Shown here piece after piece: positions 23,078 to 32,158 of a stretch of DNA of 64,000 bases (the stretch's first letter is position 1; the number at the start of each line of letters is the position of its first letter). The notes beneath the pieces are model-generated. The model made no database searches. It was not told where the DNA came from and saw only the letters and a program-made list of their open reading frames with translations. Origin of the DNA: an uncultured Eisenbergiella sp. (GTDB lineage Bacteria > Bacillota > Clostridia > Lachnospirales > Lachnospiraceae); the NCBI GenBank assembly GCA_947630215.1, contig CANRGX010000003.1, positions 62,001 to 126,000 on the forward strand. Direction: 5' to 3'. The translations under genes and the position numbers were made by a program.

Positions 23078-24049
23078 ATGGGAACGGAAGAAAAGGAGAA
23101 CAATCAGGATCGCCGGCTGACCTTTGTGGTGAATCCCGCTTCGCACTCCGGAAAAGGCGGTCAGCTTTGGAAACGTCTGGAAAAGATTCTGGCGGAGCGC
23201 AGGGTGCCCTATGAGGTGCATTTTTCACAGAAAAGCGGCGATATTGCGCGGATTGCAGAAGAACTGACGGCCCCGGCTGGCGGAGATGACGGGCTGTGCC
23301 TGGTGATTCTGGGCGGTGATGGCACGGTCAACGAAGCGCTGCAGGGGATCCGGGATTTTGAACGGGTACGGCTGGGATATCTCCCGACGGGATCCGGCAA
23401 CGATCTGGCGAGAAACTTAGGGATTGGCAAAAAGCTGGATTCGGCGCTGGATCGGGTCCTTTCGGAAAACCGGGAGATGCGCATGGATCTGGGCTGTGTC
23501 CGGTGGACGCAGGACGGCGAAAGAAAAGAACGTTTCTTTCTGGTGGGATGCGGGATCGGCTATGATGCGGCTGTGTGTGAGAATGTGCAGACCTCCGGCA
23601 TGAAAGCGGCGCTCAACAAAATCCGGCTGGGAAGGCTGACCTATCTGGGAGTGGGCCTGCGGCAGATGTTCACGGCCCAGTATGTGCGGGCGACGATCCT
23701 GCTGGATAGGGAACGGGTATTGGAGCCGGAGCGTATGCTGTTTGCAGTGAGTATGTCGCACCGTTACGAGGGCGGCGGGTTCTGTTTCTGCCCCCAGGCG
23801 GATCCGCAGGACGGCCTGCTGGATCTGTGCGTCGTCAACGGTGTGCCGCGCTGGAAGTTCCCGATCATTATTCCGTTTGCCCTGGCGGGCAGACACACCG
23901 GTTTTTCCGGCGTGGATCTGTACCGCGCGCGGGAGGTCCGGCTGCAGGCTTCCAGTCCGCTCTGGGTACAGACGGACGGAGAGGTGCCTGTCAGGACGGA
24001 CTGTATCGAGGTTGGCATCGAGAAGCGCAAGGTTCGTTTCCTCTGTTGA
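23078..24049 (+). CDS. YegS/BmrU-type diacylglycerol (lipid) kinase
   Basis: 323 residues. Soluble lipid kinase fold: TFVVNPASHSGKGGQLWKRLEKIL, the nucleotide-binding VILGGDGTVNEALQGI, and LGYLPTGSGNDLARNLGI. The C-terminal half has DLGCVR, FFLVGCGIGYDAAVCE and a closing QTDGEVPV motif. It phosphorylates diacylglycerol or a related lipid on the cytoplasmic face. The PAP2-type phosphatase gene follows immediately, suggesting a phosphorylation/dephosphorylation pair in phospholipid turnover. Confidence 0.92.
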   Translation: MGTEEKENNQDRRLTFVVNPASHSGKGGQLWKRLEKILAERRVPYEVHFSQKSGDIARIAEELTAPAGGDDGLCLVILGGDGTVNEALQGIRDFERVRLGYLPTGSGNDLARNLGIGKKLDSALDRVLSENREMRMDLGCVRWTQDGERKERFFLVGCGIGYDAAVCENVQTSGMKAALNKIRLGRLTYLGVGLRQMFTAQYVRATILLDRERVLEPERMLFAVSMSHRYEGGGFCFCPQADPQDGLLDLCVVNGVPRWKFPIIIPFALAGRHTGFSGVDLYRAREVRLQASSPLWVQTDGEVPVRTDCIEVGIEKRKVRFLC

Positions 24050-24121
24050 ATGGGGTTCCTATGTGAAATGAGTAAAGTGAAGAATAGATTCAGACTGGCC
24101 GGTTACCGGCGCGAGGTGGGC

Positions 24122-24811
24122 ATGAAAAAGCTGGACGTACTCTATAGGCGTGCGTTTCCCATGGCGGTTTATGGGATATTCTATCTGCTGTGGTTCGGCA
24201 TTTTAGAGGAGAGAGAAAAAGTGGGATATCTGTGGATTCATATGAATCTGGACGATTATATCCCGTTTTGCGAAGTGTTCGTCGTGCCGTATCTGCTCTG
24301 GTTTTTATATGTTCCCGCCGTGCTTCTTTATCTGCTGGTGAAAGACGGCGACGGATACTGGAAGAACGCGGTGTTTCTTACCACAGGGATGACGGTGTTT
24401 CTGCTGATTTCCACGTTTATCCCCAATATGCACCATCTGCGGCTGCATACTTTCCCGCGGGACAATGTGTTTACCCGGATCATCGGCATGCTCTGGAGGG
24501 TGGATACACCCACCAACCTGTTCCCCAGTATTCACGTGTTCAATTCGCTGGCCGCGCATTTTGCGGTGCTTAACAATGAAAAGCTGGGCGCGAACAAATG
24601 GGTGCGGCGCGGATCGCTTACGCTGTGCGTTTCCATTATTCTTTCCACGGTGCTGATCAAACAGCATTCCGTATTTGATGTGTTGACAGCTTTTCTTCTG
24701 AGTGCTACCATGTATGTGCTGGTATATCACTTTGATATTGTAGCGGCATGGCAGTACAGATATCGTTATTTATCCGAAAAACGGGCGCGCAAACGCGCCA
24801 AGCTGGGATAA
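24122..24811 (+). CDS. PAP2-superfamily membrane phosphatase
   Basis: 229 residues, about six membrane segments. The active-site motifs are of the inositol-phosphotransferase-like branch: FPSIHVFNSLAAHFAV and IKQHSVFDVLTAFLLS with the two catalytic His. Acts on lipid phosphates in the membrane. Two earlier in-frame ATGs (24050, 24068) exist; 24122 is preferred for the GCGAGGTGGG site 5 bases ahead and because the protein then begins next to the first membrane helix. Follows the lipid kinase with no terminator between. Confidence 0.82.
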   Translation: MKKLDVLYRRAFPMAVYGIFYLLWFGILEEREKVGYLWIHMNLDDYIPFCEVFVVPYLLWFLYVPAVLLYLLVKDGDGYWKNAVFLTTGMTVFLLISTFIPNMHHLRLHTFPRDNVFTRIIGMLWRVDTPTNLFPSIHVFNSLAAHFAVLNNEKLGANKWVRRGSLTLCVSIILSTVLIKQHSVFDVLTAFLLSATMYVLVYHFDIVAAWQYRYRYLSEKRARKRAKLG

Positions 24812-24821
24812 AGAAACCATG

Positions 24822-24853
24822 CGGCCTGCCGGATCTCCGGCGGGCCGTTTGTG
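24822..24853 (+). terminator. hairpin between the PAP2 gene and glyA
   Basis: GGCCTGCCGG and CCGGCGGGCC pair around ATCT, followed only by GTTTGTG, so a weak terminator or attenuator rather than a strong one. Confidence 0.5.
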
Positions 24854-24883
24854 ATCTTTGGCTGTAAAAGACAGGAGGAGACT

Positions 24884-26125
24884 ATGTATTCATTGGAAGA
24901 AGTCCAAAAGGTCGATCCCCAGATCGCGGAGGCGATTGTGGCGGAGCAGGAGAGGCAGAACAGCCATATCGAGCTGATCGCTTCCGAAAACTGGGTGAGC
25001 AAGGCGGTGATGGCCGCCATGGGCAGCGTGCTGACCAACAAATATGCGGAAGGGTATCCCGGGAAGCGCTATTACGGCGGCTGTCAGTGCGTGGACGTGG
25101 TGGAGAATCTGGCGATTGAGCGGGCGAAGGAGCTGTTTGGCTGCGATTACGCCAACGTACAGCCCCATTCCGGCGCGCAGGCGAATCTGGCGGTTCAGTT
25201 CGCGGTGCTGACGCCCGGCGATACCATTATGGGGATGAACCTGGATCACGGCGGGCATCTGACCCATGGCAGCCCGGTGAACATTTCCGGGAAGTATTTC
25301 CATGTGGTGCCTTACGGGGTAAATGACGACGGTTTTCTGGACTATGACCAAATGCGCAGCATCGCGCGGGAATGCAGGCCCAAGATGATCATTGCCGGCG
25401 CGTCCGCATATGCGCGCACGCTGGACTGGGCGAAATTCCGCGAGACGGCGGACGAGGTGGGAGCCTGCCTGATGGTGGATATGGCGCACATCGCCGGCCT
25501 TGTGGCGGCGGGCCTGCATCCCAGCCCGATCCCCTATGCCGACGTGGTCACCACCACGACGCACAAGACGCTGCGCGGGCCCAGAGGCGGTCTGATTCTG
25601 GCCAACGAGGCCGCGGCGAAAAAGTATAATTTCAACAAGGCGATTTTCCCCGGCATCCAGGGCGGCCCGCTGATGCACGTGATCGCGGGCAAGGCGGTCT
25701 GCTTCAAGGAAGCGCTGAGCGAGGACTTTAAAGTCTATCAGAAGCACATCCTTAAGAACGCGCAGGCGCTGTGCGCAGGGCTGCAAAAGAGAGGGATCCG
25801 CATTGTGTCCGGCGGCACGGACAACCATTTGATGCTGGTGGATCTGACCAATTTCGGCCTGACGGGGAAAGCGGTTGAAAAGCTGCTGGACGAGGCGCAC
25901 ATCACCGCCAACAAGAACACGATCCCCAACGATCCGCAGACGCCGTTTGTGACCAGCGGCATCCGTCTGGGCACGCCGGCCGTCACCTCCCGCGGAATGA
26001 ACACGGAGGATATGGATCGGATCGCGGAAGCGATTGCCACGGTCATTTTGGAGGGCGAAGCGGGCATCGGGGCCGCGAGAGCGATTGTAAAAGAACTGAC
26101 GGATCGGTATCCGCTGGACTGTTAA
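24884..26125 (+). CDS. glyA: serine hydroxymethyltransferase
   Basis: Interconverts serine and glycine with tetrahydrofolate; main source of one-carbon units. 413 residues, normal length. PLP enzyme signatures: [35 protein letters not shown], the strand [13 protein letters not shown], and the PLP-lysine block [14 protein letters not shown]. The ATG at 24884 follows ACAGGAGGAG. No glycine riboswitch is seen upstream. traX follows with a 1-bp gap. Confidence 0.97.
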   Translation: MYSLEEVQKVDPQIAEAIVAEQERQNSHIELIASENWVSKAVMAAMGSVLTNKYAEGYPGKRYYGGCQCVDVVENLAIERAKELFGCDYANVQPHSGAQANLAVQFAVLTPGDTIMGMNLDHGGHLTHGSPVNISGKYFHVVPYGVNDDGFLDYDQMRSIARECRPKMIIAGASAYARTLDWAKFRETADEVGACLMVDMAHIAGLVAAGLHPSPIPYADVVTTTTHKTLRGPRGGLILANEAAAKKYNFNKAIFPGIQGGPLMHVIAGKAVCFKEALSEDFKVYQKHILKNAQALCAGLQKRGIRIVSGGTDNHLMLVDLTNFGLTGKAVEKLLDEAHITANKNTIPNDPQTPFVTSGIRLGTPAVTSRGMNTEDMDRIAEAIATVILEGEAGIGAARAIVKELTDRYPLDC

Positions 26126-26126
26126 A

Positions 26127-26858
26127 ATGGAGCGGCAGCGTTATGGCATCAGCCAGGACTGGCTGAAGGTCTTCGCCATGGTTTCCATGGCGGTGGATCA
26201 CACCGGCGTGGTGCTGTTTCCCGGCGCCCTCGGATGGCGTCTGATAGGAAGGATGGCATTTCCGATTTACCTGTGGCTGCTGGTGAGCGGTTTCCTGCAT
26301 ACCAAAGATGTGAAAAAATATTTCCTGCGCCTGGGGGCGTTTGCGCTGCTTTCCGAAATCCCCTTCGATCTGGCGACTTCCGGCGTCTGGATGACGTGGC
26401 GGTGGCAGAACGTATTTTTCACATTGGCGCTTTGTCTGCTGCTTTTGTGTGTGACAGCGTACCTGGAAAAAAAGAGCGCGCTTTGGACGGCGGCCGCTGT
26501 GCTTTTGGCCATGACGCTGTCGGAGCTTCTGCGGTTCGATTACGGCTGCATGGGCCCGCTGCTGGCTTTTTTGCTTTACCGGTACCGCCAGAAGAAAAGC
26601 CCGGCTTTGCCGGTGTGCTTTTTGCTTTTCTGTCTGTCCGATCTGCTTTCTCCGCTGTTTTCGGGCAGTTTTCCGCTCACCTGGCAGATGTTGACAGCGC
26701 AGGCGGGCGCGGTGCAGATCGAATTGTTCGGGATTGTGGCGGTGCCGTTGATAGAGCTGGACAACGGCGTGCGCAGATGGAGGAGGGGCCGGTATTTCTT
26801 CTACCTGTTTTATCCGCTGCATCTTCTGGCGCTGGTTGGAATTGCCCGATTGTTTTGA
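26127..26858 (+). CDS. TraX-family membrane protein
   Basis: 243 residues and about seven membrane helices. The TraX start is clear: DWLKVFAMVSMAVDHTGVVLFPG, then RLIGRMAFPIYLWLLVSGFLHTKDVKKYFLRLGAFALLSEIPFDL and FFYLFYPLHLLALVGIA at the end. In F plasmids TraX acetylates pilin; chromosomal Clostridia copies are probably acyltransferases of unknown target. One base separates it from glyA, so it is co-expressed, though no functional link is evident. Confidence 0.88.
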   Translation: MERQRYGISQDWLKVFAMVSMAVDHTGVVLFPGALGWRLIGRMAFPIYLWLLVSGFLHTKDVKKYFLRLGAFALLSEIPFDLATSGVWMTWRWQNVFFTLALCLLLLCVTAYLEKKSALWTAAAVLLAMTLSELLRFDYGCMGPLLAFLLYRYRQKKSPALPVCFLLFCLSDLLSPLFSGSFPLTWQMLTAQAGAVQIELFGIVAVPLIELDNGVRRWRRGRYFFYLFYPLHLLALVGIARLF

Positions 26859-26877
26859 TAAAAATACAAGATTGGTC

Positions 26878-26906
26878 TTGCTTTCATTGGTAGGCTATGC
26901 TAAAAT
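26878..26906 (+). promoter_or_regulatory. promoter of the ACT-hom-apgM-lysC operon
   Basis: TTGCTT, 17-bp spacer, TAAAAT; about 50 bp before the ACT protein start. No T-box or lysine riboswitch is visible in the short leader. Confidence 0.65.
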
Positions 26907-26958
26907 ATCTCCCGGTTACGCACAAATGTATGCGATGCAAAAACAAAGGGGAAAGAAA

Positions 26959-27402
26959 ATGGCAGAGCCTACCAAATATTTTGTGGTGACAAAAAAAGCC
27001 GTACCGGAGGTCCTTTTAAAGGTGGTGGAAGCGAAGCGGCTGCTGGAAAGCGGCAAGGCGCCCACCATCCAGGAGGCTGTGGACAAGACCGGCATCAGCC
27101 GGAGCTCCTTCTATAAATATAAGGACGATATTTTTCCCTTTCATGACAATTCCCAGGGAAAGACAATCACGCTTTCCATGCAGATTGACGATGAGCCGGG
27201 ACTGCTTTCGGACGTGCTGCAGGTGATCGCCCGGTCGAGGGCGAACATCCTGACGATTCACCAGAGCATTCCCATCAACGGCGTGGCGGCGCTGAGTTTA
27301 AGCGTGCAGGTGCTTCCCAATACAGGCGACATTTCCGATATGCTGGATGAGCTGGAGAATCAGAAGGGCGTACATGGTGTAAAGATTTTGGCAAAGGAAT
27401 AA
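26959..27402 (+). CDS. PheB-like ACT-domain protein
   Basis: 147 residues. N-terminal ~65 residues contain a putative helix-turn-helix, PTIQEAVDKTGISRSSFYKYKDDIFPF. The C-terminal half is an ACT domain: ITLSMQIDDEPGLLSDVLQVIARSRANILTIHQSIP. It belongs to the UPF0735 family that commonly accompanies hom in Firmicutes. Probable amino-acid-sensing regulator of the threonine branch. The ATG at 26959 follows GGGGAAAG. hom starts 23 bp downstream, so they share a transcript. Confidence 0.9.
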   Translation: MAEPTKYFVVTKKAVPEVLLKVVEAKRLLESGKAPTIQEAVDKTGISRSSFYKYKDDIFPFHDNSQGKTITLSMQIDDEPGLLSDVLQVIARSRANILTIHQSIPINGVAALSLSVQVLPNTGDISDMLDELENQKGVHGVKILAKE

Positions 27403-27425
27403 AGGGACAGGGCAAGGAGGAGAGC

Positions 27426-28634
27426 ATGGCGAAGATAGCGGTTTTGGGATACGGGACGGTCGGAAGCGGCATCGTAGAGGTGATCAGCCGCAACGGCGAT
27501 TTGATCGCGGGCCGGATCGGAGAAACACTGGAAGTGAAATATATTCTGGATATCCGGGATTTTCCCGGAGATCCTTTCGCGGATAGAGTGGTTCATGATA
27601 TCGATGTGATTTTACAGGATCCGGAGATTTCCGTGGTGTGCGAGACCATGGGCGGCCAGCAGCCGGCCTTTGAGTTTTCCAAACGGGCCCTGTGCGCCAA
27701 AAAGAGCGTCTGCACCTCCAACAAGGAGCTGGTTGCCAGCCATGGCGCCGAGCTGATCGAACTGGCGAAGGAAAACGGCTGCAATTATCTGTTCGAGGCC
27801 AGTGTCGGCGGCGGAATCCCCATCATCCGGCCGCTGAACACGTCGCTGACGGCGGAGCGCGTGGTGGAGATCACCGGTATCTTAAACGGCACCACCAACT
27901 ATATTCTGACCAAAATGAAGTCCGAGAAGGCCCCCTTTTCGGATCTGCTTCGGCGGGCGCAGGAGAAGGGCTATGCGGAGCGCAATCCCGAGGCGGACAT
28001 AGAAGGTTATGACGCCTGCCGCAAAATTGCGATTCTGGGGTCGCTCATGACCGGGAAAACCGTGGACTATCGGGACATCTATACGGAGGGGATTTCCGAT
28101 ATTGCGCCGGAGGATTTTGCCTACGCCCAGGCCATCGGCACGACCATTAAGCTGCTGGCCACGGTAAAGGAGGACGCCGACGGGTATCTGGCGGCGGTGG
28201 CGCCGCTGATGCTGAGCGACGAGAATCCGCTGGCCGGCATCAACAATGTGTTCAACGCCATCGTGGTGCACGGGAATATGCAGGGCGAGACCATGTATTA
28301 CGGCAAGGGAGCAGGAAAACTGGCCACGGCCAGCGCCGTGGTGGCGGACGTGATCGACTGTGTCAAGCATCCCGGAAAGCACGTGATCTGCCTGTGGAGC
28401 AAAGAACGGATCGCGTTAAAGGATTTTTCCAAGGTGCGGAGCAAATTTTTTGTCCGTACCGCTATTTCCGATCTGGAGACGGCCGGGGAGGTGTTTGGCA
28501 GGATAGAGCCCGTCCGGCTGGCGCAGCTTCCGGAGGAGTTTGGATTTGTGACGCAGGAAATGTCGGAGGCAGAGTTTGCACAAAAGCAGCAGAAGCTGCC
28601 CGGTTTCCTCAAACGCATCCGGATCAAAGACTGA
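27426..28634 (+). CDS. hom: homoserine dehydrogenase
   Basis: Reduces aspartate semialdehyde to homoserine. 402 residues. Rossmann start MAKIAVLGYGTVGSGIVEVI; the NAD-binding ETMGGQQPAFEF block; the active-site region SVGGGIPIIRPLNTSL; and the family signature ITGILNGTTNYILTKM with the AEADIEG-like NPEADIEGYDACRK. The last ~85 residues lack the usual DKPGVLA motif of a C-terminal ACT domain, so feedback control may come from the separate ACT protein upstream. AAGGAGG ribosome site. Confidence 0.96.
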   Translation: MAKIAVLGYGTVGSGIVEVISRNGDLIAGRIGETLEVKYILDIRDFPGDPFADRVVHDIDVILQDPEISVVCETMGGQQPAFEFSKRALCAKKSVCTSNKELVASHGAELIELAKENGCNYLFEASVGGGIPIIRPLNTSLTAERVVEITGILNGTTNYILTKMKSEKAPFSDLLRRAQEKGYAERNPEADIEGYDACRKIAILGSLMTGKTVDYRDIYTEGISDIAPEDFAYAQAIGTTIKLLATVKEDADGYLAAVAPLMLSDENPLAGINNVFNAIVVHGNMQGETMYYGKGAGKLATASAVVADVIDCVKHPGKHVICLWSKERIALKDFSKVRSKFFVRTAISDLETAGEVFGRIEPVRLAQLPEEFGFVTQEMSEAEFAQKQQKLPGFLKRIRIKD

Positions 28635-28652
28635 AAAACAGGAGGAATTTCC

Positions 28653-29870
28653 ATGAAATACGTAGTGGTGCTGGGCGACGGAATGGCGGATGAGCCGCTG
28701 GAGGAGCTGGGCGGCAGGACGCCGCTTTCCTATGCCGAAACGCCGTTTTTAGACGTCCTTTCCAAGAAATCGGAGATTGGTATGGTGCGCACGGTGCCGG
28801 AGGGCATGGCTCCCGGATCGGACACGGCCAATCTGTCCGTGCTGGGCTATGACCCGAAACGGTATTATTCGGGGCGCTCTCCGCTGGAGGCGCTGTCCAT
28901 CGGCGTGGACATGAAGGAGACGGATGTGGCGCTGCGCTGTAATATCGTCACGCTTTCCGACGACGGGGAGCCCTTTGAAAAAAAGGTGATTCTGGATCAC
29001 AGTTCGGGCGAAATCTCCACGGCGGACTGCAGCGTGCTCTTAGACGCCGTGCGAAAGGAGCTGGAACACGGCCCCTGGCACTTCTATGCAGGAACCAGCT
29101 ACCGGCACTGTCTGATCTGGGAAAAGGGAAAGATCGCAGAGCTGACGCCGCCCCACGATATTCTGGGAAAAGAAATTGGCCCCTATCTGCCAAAGGAGGA
29201 GGCCCTGCGCAGCATGATGGAAAAAAGCTATGAGATCCTTAACTGTCACCCGCTGAACCTGGAACGCAAAAAGCAGGGGCTCAATCCCGCCAACTGCTGC
29301 TGGTTCTGGGGCGCCGGAACCAGGCCTGCCCTGACTTCGTTTTGGGAAAGGTACGGGAAAAAGGGGATTATGATCTCCGCCGTGGATCTGCTCAAAGGAA
29401 TTGCCGTGGGAGCCGGTATGGACGTCGCCCGGGTGGAAGGCGCTACGGGGGGTCTGCATACCAACTACGAGGGCAAGATGCAGGCTGCGTATGACGCGCT
29501 GGTATCCGGCGGATATGACTTTGCATACATTCATGTGGAAGCGCCCGACGAAATGGGACATCAGGGCAGCGTGGAGAAAAAGCTGCAGGCGATTCACTAT
29601 CTGGATACCCGCATCATCGGCCCGCTCTATGAGAAGCTGAGCGCGGCGGGCACAGACTTTCGGATGCTGGTGCTTCCGGATCATCCCACCCCCATCGCCA
29701 AACGCACCCACACCGGCGCCGAGGTGCCCTGGCTTCTTTACGACAGCACCCGGCCGCAGAAGCACGATTGGAATTATAATGAGGCGGAAGGGATCCTGAG
29801 CGGCAATCTGAAGGCCTCCGGCCCCGCGCTGATGGATTATTTTTTGCAAAAGGAGCATAAGACGGAATGA
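28653..29870 (+). CDS. ApgM-family phosphotransferase, probable homoserine kinase
   Basis: 405 residues. Alkaline-phosphatase superfamily member of the archaeal-type phosphoglycerate mutase family (COG3635). Metal-binding VVVLGDGMADEP at the start; the catalytic Ser region PGSDTANLSVLGYDP; FAYIHVEAPDEMGHQGSVEKK; and the C-terminal MLVLPDHPTPIAKRTHTGAEVPW. In several anaerobes this family sits in threonine operons lacking thrB and replaces homoserine kinase. Here it lies between hom and lysC (18-bp gap, then ATGA overlap), which supports that role over glycolysis. No conventional thrB or thrC is in view. Confidence 0.85.
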   Translation: MKYVVVLGDGMADEPLEELGGRTPLSYAETPFLDVLSKKSEIGMVRTVPEGMAPGSDTANLSVLGYDPKRYYSGRSPLEALSIGVDMKETDVALRCNIVTLSDDGEPFEKKVILDHSSGEISTADCSVLLDAVRKELEHGPWHFYAGTSYRHCLIWEKGKIAELTPPHDILGKEIGPYLPKEEALRSMMEKSYEILNCHPLNLERKKQGLNPANCCWFWGAGTRPALTSFWERYGKKGIMISAVDLLKGIAVGAGMDVARVEGATGGLHTNYEGKMQAAYDALVSGGYDFAYIHVEAPDEMGHQGSVEKKLQAIHYLDTRIIGPLYEKLSAAGTDFRMLVLPDHPTPIAKRTHTGAEVPWLLYDSTRPQKHDWNYNEAEGILSGNLKASGPALMDYFLQKEHKTE

Positions 29871-31186
29871 AAAAAGTGGTGAAATTCGGCGGGAGCTCCC
29901 TGGCGGATGCCCGCCAGTTTGAAAAGGCGGGCGCGATTGTGAGGGCGGAATCCTCCAGGAGGTTCGTGGTGCCCAGCGCGCCGGGAAAGCGCACAAAGGA
30001 CGACACGAAGGTGACGGATATGCTCTACGCCTGTTACGCGCTGGCACAGGAGAACCGGGATTTTGGAAAAGAACTGGAGCGCATCCGGCAGCGGTATCAG
30101 GAAATTGTGGACGGCCTTTCCCTGCAGCTGTCTTTGGACGGGGAGTTTGAAAAGATAGAACAGAATTTCAAGGCCCACGCGGGAAAGGATTATGCGGCCT
30201 CCCGGGGCGAGTACTTAAACGGCATCCTCATGTCGGCCTATCTGGGCTTTCCCTTTGTGGACGCGGCCGAGACGGTGTTTTTTACGGAGAAAGGCGAATT
30301 TGACGCCTCCCGCACCAATACGGTGCTGGGGGAAAGACTGAAAAATATGCCCAACGCGGTGATCCCCGGTTTTTACGGCTCCAATCCCGACGGCACCATC
30401 CGCACCTTTTCCCGGGGCGGTTCCGATATCACCGGCTCCATCGTGGCAAAGGCGGTGCAGGCGGATGTGTATGAAAACTGGACGGATGTTTCCGGCTTCA
30501 TGATTGCGGACCCCAGAATCATTCCGGATCCGGAGAAGATCGACATGATCACCTACCGGGAGCTGCGGGAGCTGGCCTATATGGGCGCTTCCGTGCTGCA
30601 TGAGGAAGCGATTTTCCCGGTGAGAAGCGAGGGGATTCCCATTAACATCCGCAACACCAATCAGCCGGACGACGCGGGCACCTGGATCGTGGAGAGCACC
30701 TGTCAGAAATCCCGTTTTATCATCACGGGCATTGCGGGCAAGAAGGGGTTCTGTTCGGTCAACATCGAAAAGGAGAAGATGAATTCCGAAATCGGGTTCG
30801 GCAGGAAGGTGCTGCAGGCCTTCGAGGACAACGGTATTTCCTTTGAACACGTGCCCTCCGGTATCGATACCATGACGGTATTCGTCCATCAGGACGCTTT
30901 TATGAACAAGGAGCAGAAAGTGGTATCGGCCCTGCACCGGCTGGCGGATCCGGATATGATCGACATCGAGGCGGATCTGGCCCTGATCGCGGTGGTGGGG
31001 CGCGGTATGAAATCCACCCGCGGCACGGCGGCCCGCATTTTCGCGGCGCTGGCCCATAAAAACATCAATATCCGCATGATCGATCAGGGCTCCAGCGAGC
31101 TCAACATCATCATCGGCGTGCGCAACGAGGATTTTGAGGAAGCTATTACGGCCATCTACAATATGTTTGTGATGGTACAGCTCTGA
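29867..31186 (+). CDS. lysC: aspartate kinase
   Basis: First step of the Asp-family pathway. 439 residues, monofunctional. MKKVVKFGGSSLADARQFEKAG is the kinase signature; SRGGSDITGSIVAKAVQADVYENWTDVSGFM follows near residue 180. The C-terminal ~140 residues hold two ACT domains (FIITGIAGKKGFCSVNIEKEK and LALIAVVGRGMKSTRGTAARIFAAL), the usual feedback sites. The start overlaps the preceding stop by 4 bp. With hom and the ApgM protein it leads to phosphohomoserine. Confidence 0.96.
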   Translation: MKKVVKFGGSSLADARQFEKAGAIVRAESSRRFVVPSAPGKRTKDDTKVTDMLYACYALAQENRDFGKELERIRQRYQEIVDGLSLQLSLDGEFEKIEQNFKAHAGKDYAASRGEYLNGILMSAYLGFPFVDAAETVFFTEKGEFDASRTNTVLGERLKNMPNAVIPGFYGSNPDGTIRTFSRGGSDITGSIVAKAVQADVYENWTDVSGFMIADPRIIPDPEKIDMITYRELRELAYMGASVLHEEAIFPVRSEGIPINIRNTNQPDDAGTWIVESTCQKSRFIITGIAGKKGFCSVNIEKEKMNSEIGFGRKVLQAFEDNGISFEHVPSGIDTMTVFVHQDAFMNKEQKVVSALHRLADPDMIDIEADLALIAVVGRGMKSTRGTAARIFAALAHKNINIRMIDQGSSELNIIIGVRNEDFEEAITAIYNMFVMVQL

Positions 31187-31235
31187 CCGCGTCTTTTGGC
31201 GCTGCTTACACAAAAGAAAATAAGGAATGTACGCG

Positions 31236-31290
31236 CAGCGGCCTGGCCTGTTTTGATTTTGGGTTAAGCCGCTGTATATTTTTACAGGTT
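31236..31290 (+). terminator. possible terminator after lysC
   Basis: CAGCGGC and GCCGCTG pair around a ~25-nt loop, followed by TATATTTTT. The loop is long, so efficiency is doubtful. Confidence 0.4.
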
Positions 31291-31387
31291 TAAAGAAATT
31301 TTAAAGACAGATGCCAATTTTTGTGTTATACTATGATGGAATGTAAAAAGGGATATCTGTGAAGGCGGCAGCCGAGAAGGGAATACA

Positions 31388-32158
31388 ATGGCGGAAACGA
31401 AAACGCCTGTCATCCAGGTGAAGGATCTGTATAAGGTTTACCGCGTCGGGGATACGAAGGTGCGCGCCTTAAACGGCGTGGAGTTCAATATTTATAAGGG
31501 CGAGTTCTGTTCCATCGTGGGCACCTCCGGTTCGGGCAAGTCCACCCTGCTGAATATGCTGGCCGGCCTGGAGAAACCGACGAAGGGACAGGTCATTATC
31601 GGCGGCGAACATATGGAATCCAAGACGGAGAACCAGCTGGTCAAATTCCGGCGGGAGCACATCGGCTTTATTTTTCAGTCCTTCAATCTGATGGCCACGA
31701 TGACGGCGCTGGAAAATGTGGCGCTGCCGCTTACCTTTCAGGGCGTCTCGAAGGAGCAGCGCCTGAAAAAGGCCGGCGAGCTTTTGGATCTGGTCGGACT
31801 GAAAAAGTACAAGAAACACCGGCCCACACAGATGTCCGGCGGACAGCAGCAGCGCGTGGGCGTTGCCAGGGCGCTGGTGGTGCATCCGGAGATCATTTTC
31901 GCGGACGAGCCCACCGGGAATCTGGATTCCAATACGTCCGAGGAAGTGATGCGGCTGATGCAGAAGGTGGTGGAGGAGCAGCACCAGACGCTGGTGATGG
32001 TCACCCATGACAATCATCTTGCCAGCTTTGCAGACAGGATTTTCCATATTAAGGACGGAAAAATCGTACAGATAGAGGACAATCGGGCCAACAGGAGCGG
32101 AGAAAAGGCGGCCATGCCGCAGCAGGGGCCCGGGACGGAGGATAGAGTGGATGCGTAA
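31388..32158 (+). CDS. MacB/LolD-type ABC transporter ATP-binding protein
   Basis: 256 residues. Walker A GTSGSGKST, Q-loop IFQSFNLMATMTALENV, signature MSGGQQQRVGVARAL, Walker B IIFADEPTGNLDS, H-loop VTHD: all intact, in the MacB/LolD subfamily. The last ~30 residues form a polar extension beyond the normal end. It powers the permease at 33887-35266; the extracellular partner gene lies between them and overlaps this one by 8 bp. A TATACT-type promoter may lie near 31325. Confidence 0.93.
   Translation: MAETKTPVIQVKDLYKVYRVGDTKVRALNGVEFNIYKGEFCSIVGTSGSGKSTLLNMLAGLEKPTKGQVIIGGEHMESKTENQLVKFRREHIGFIFQSFNLMATMTALENVALPLTFQGVSKEQRLKKAGELLDLVGLKKYKKHRPTQMSGGQQQRVGVARALVVHPEIIFADEPTGNLDSNTSEEVMRLMQKVVEEQHQTLVMVTHDNHLASFADRIFHIKDGKIVQIEDNRANRSGEKAAMPQQGPGTEDRVDA

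Noticed and set aside
24812..24883. Glycine or folate riboswitch ahead of glyA
   Set aside because: The gap is only 72 bp and contains a simple hairpin without riboswitch core motifs.
28653..29870. Glycolytic phosphoglycerate mutase
   Set aside because: The family allows it, but placement between hom and lysC with tight coupling favours a homoserine kinase role.
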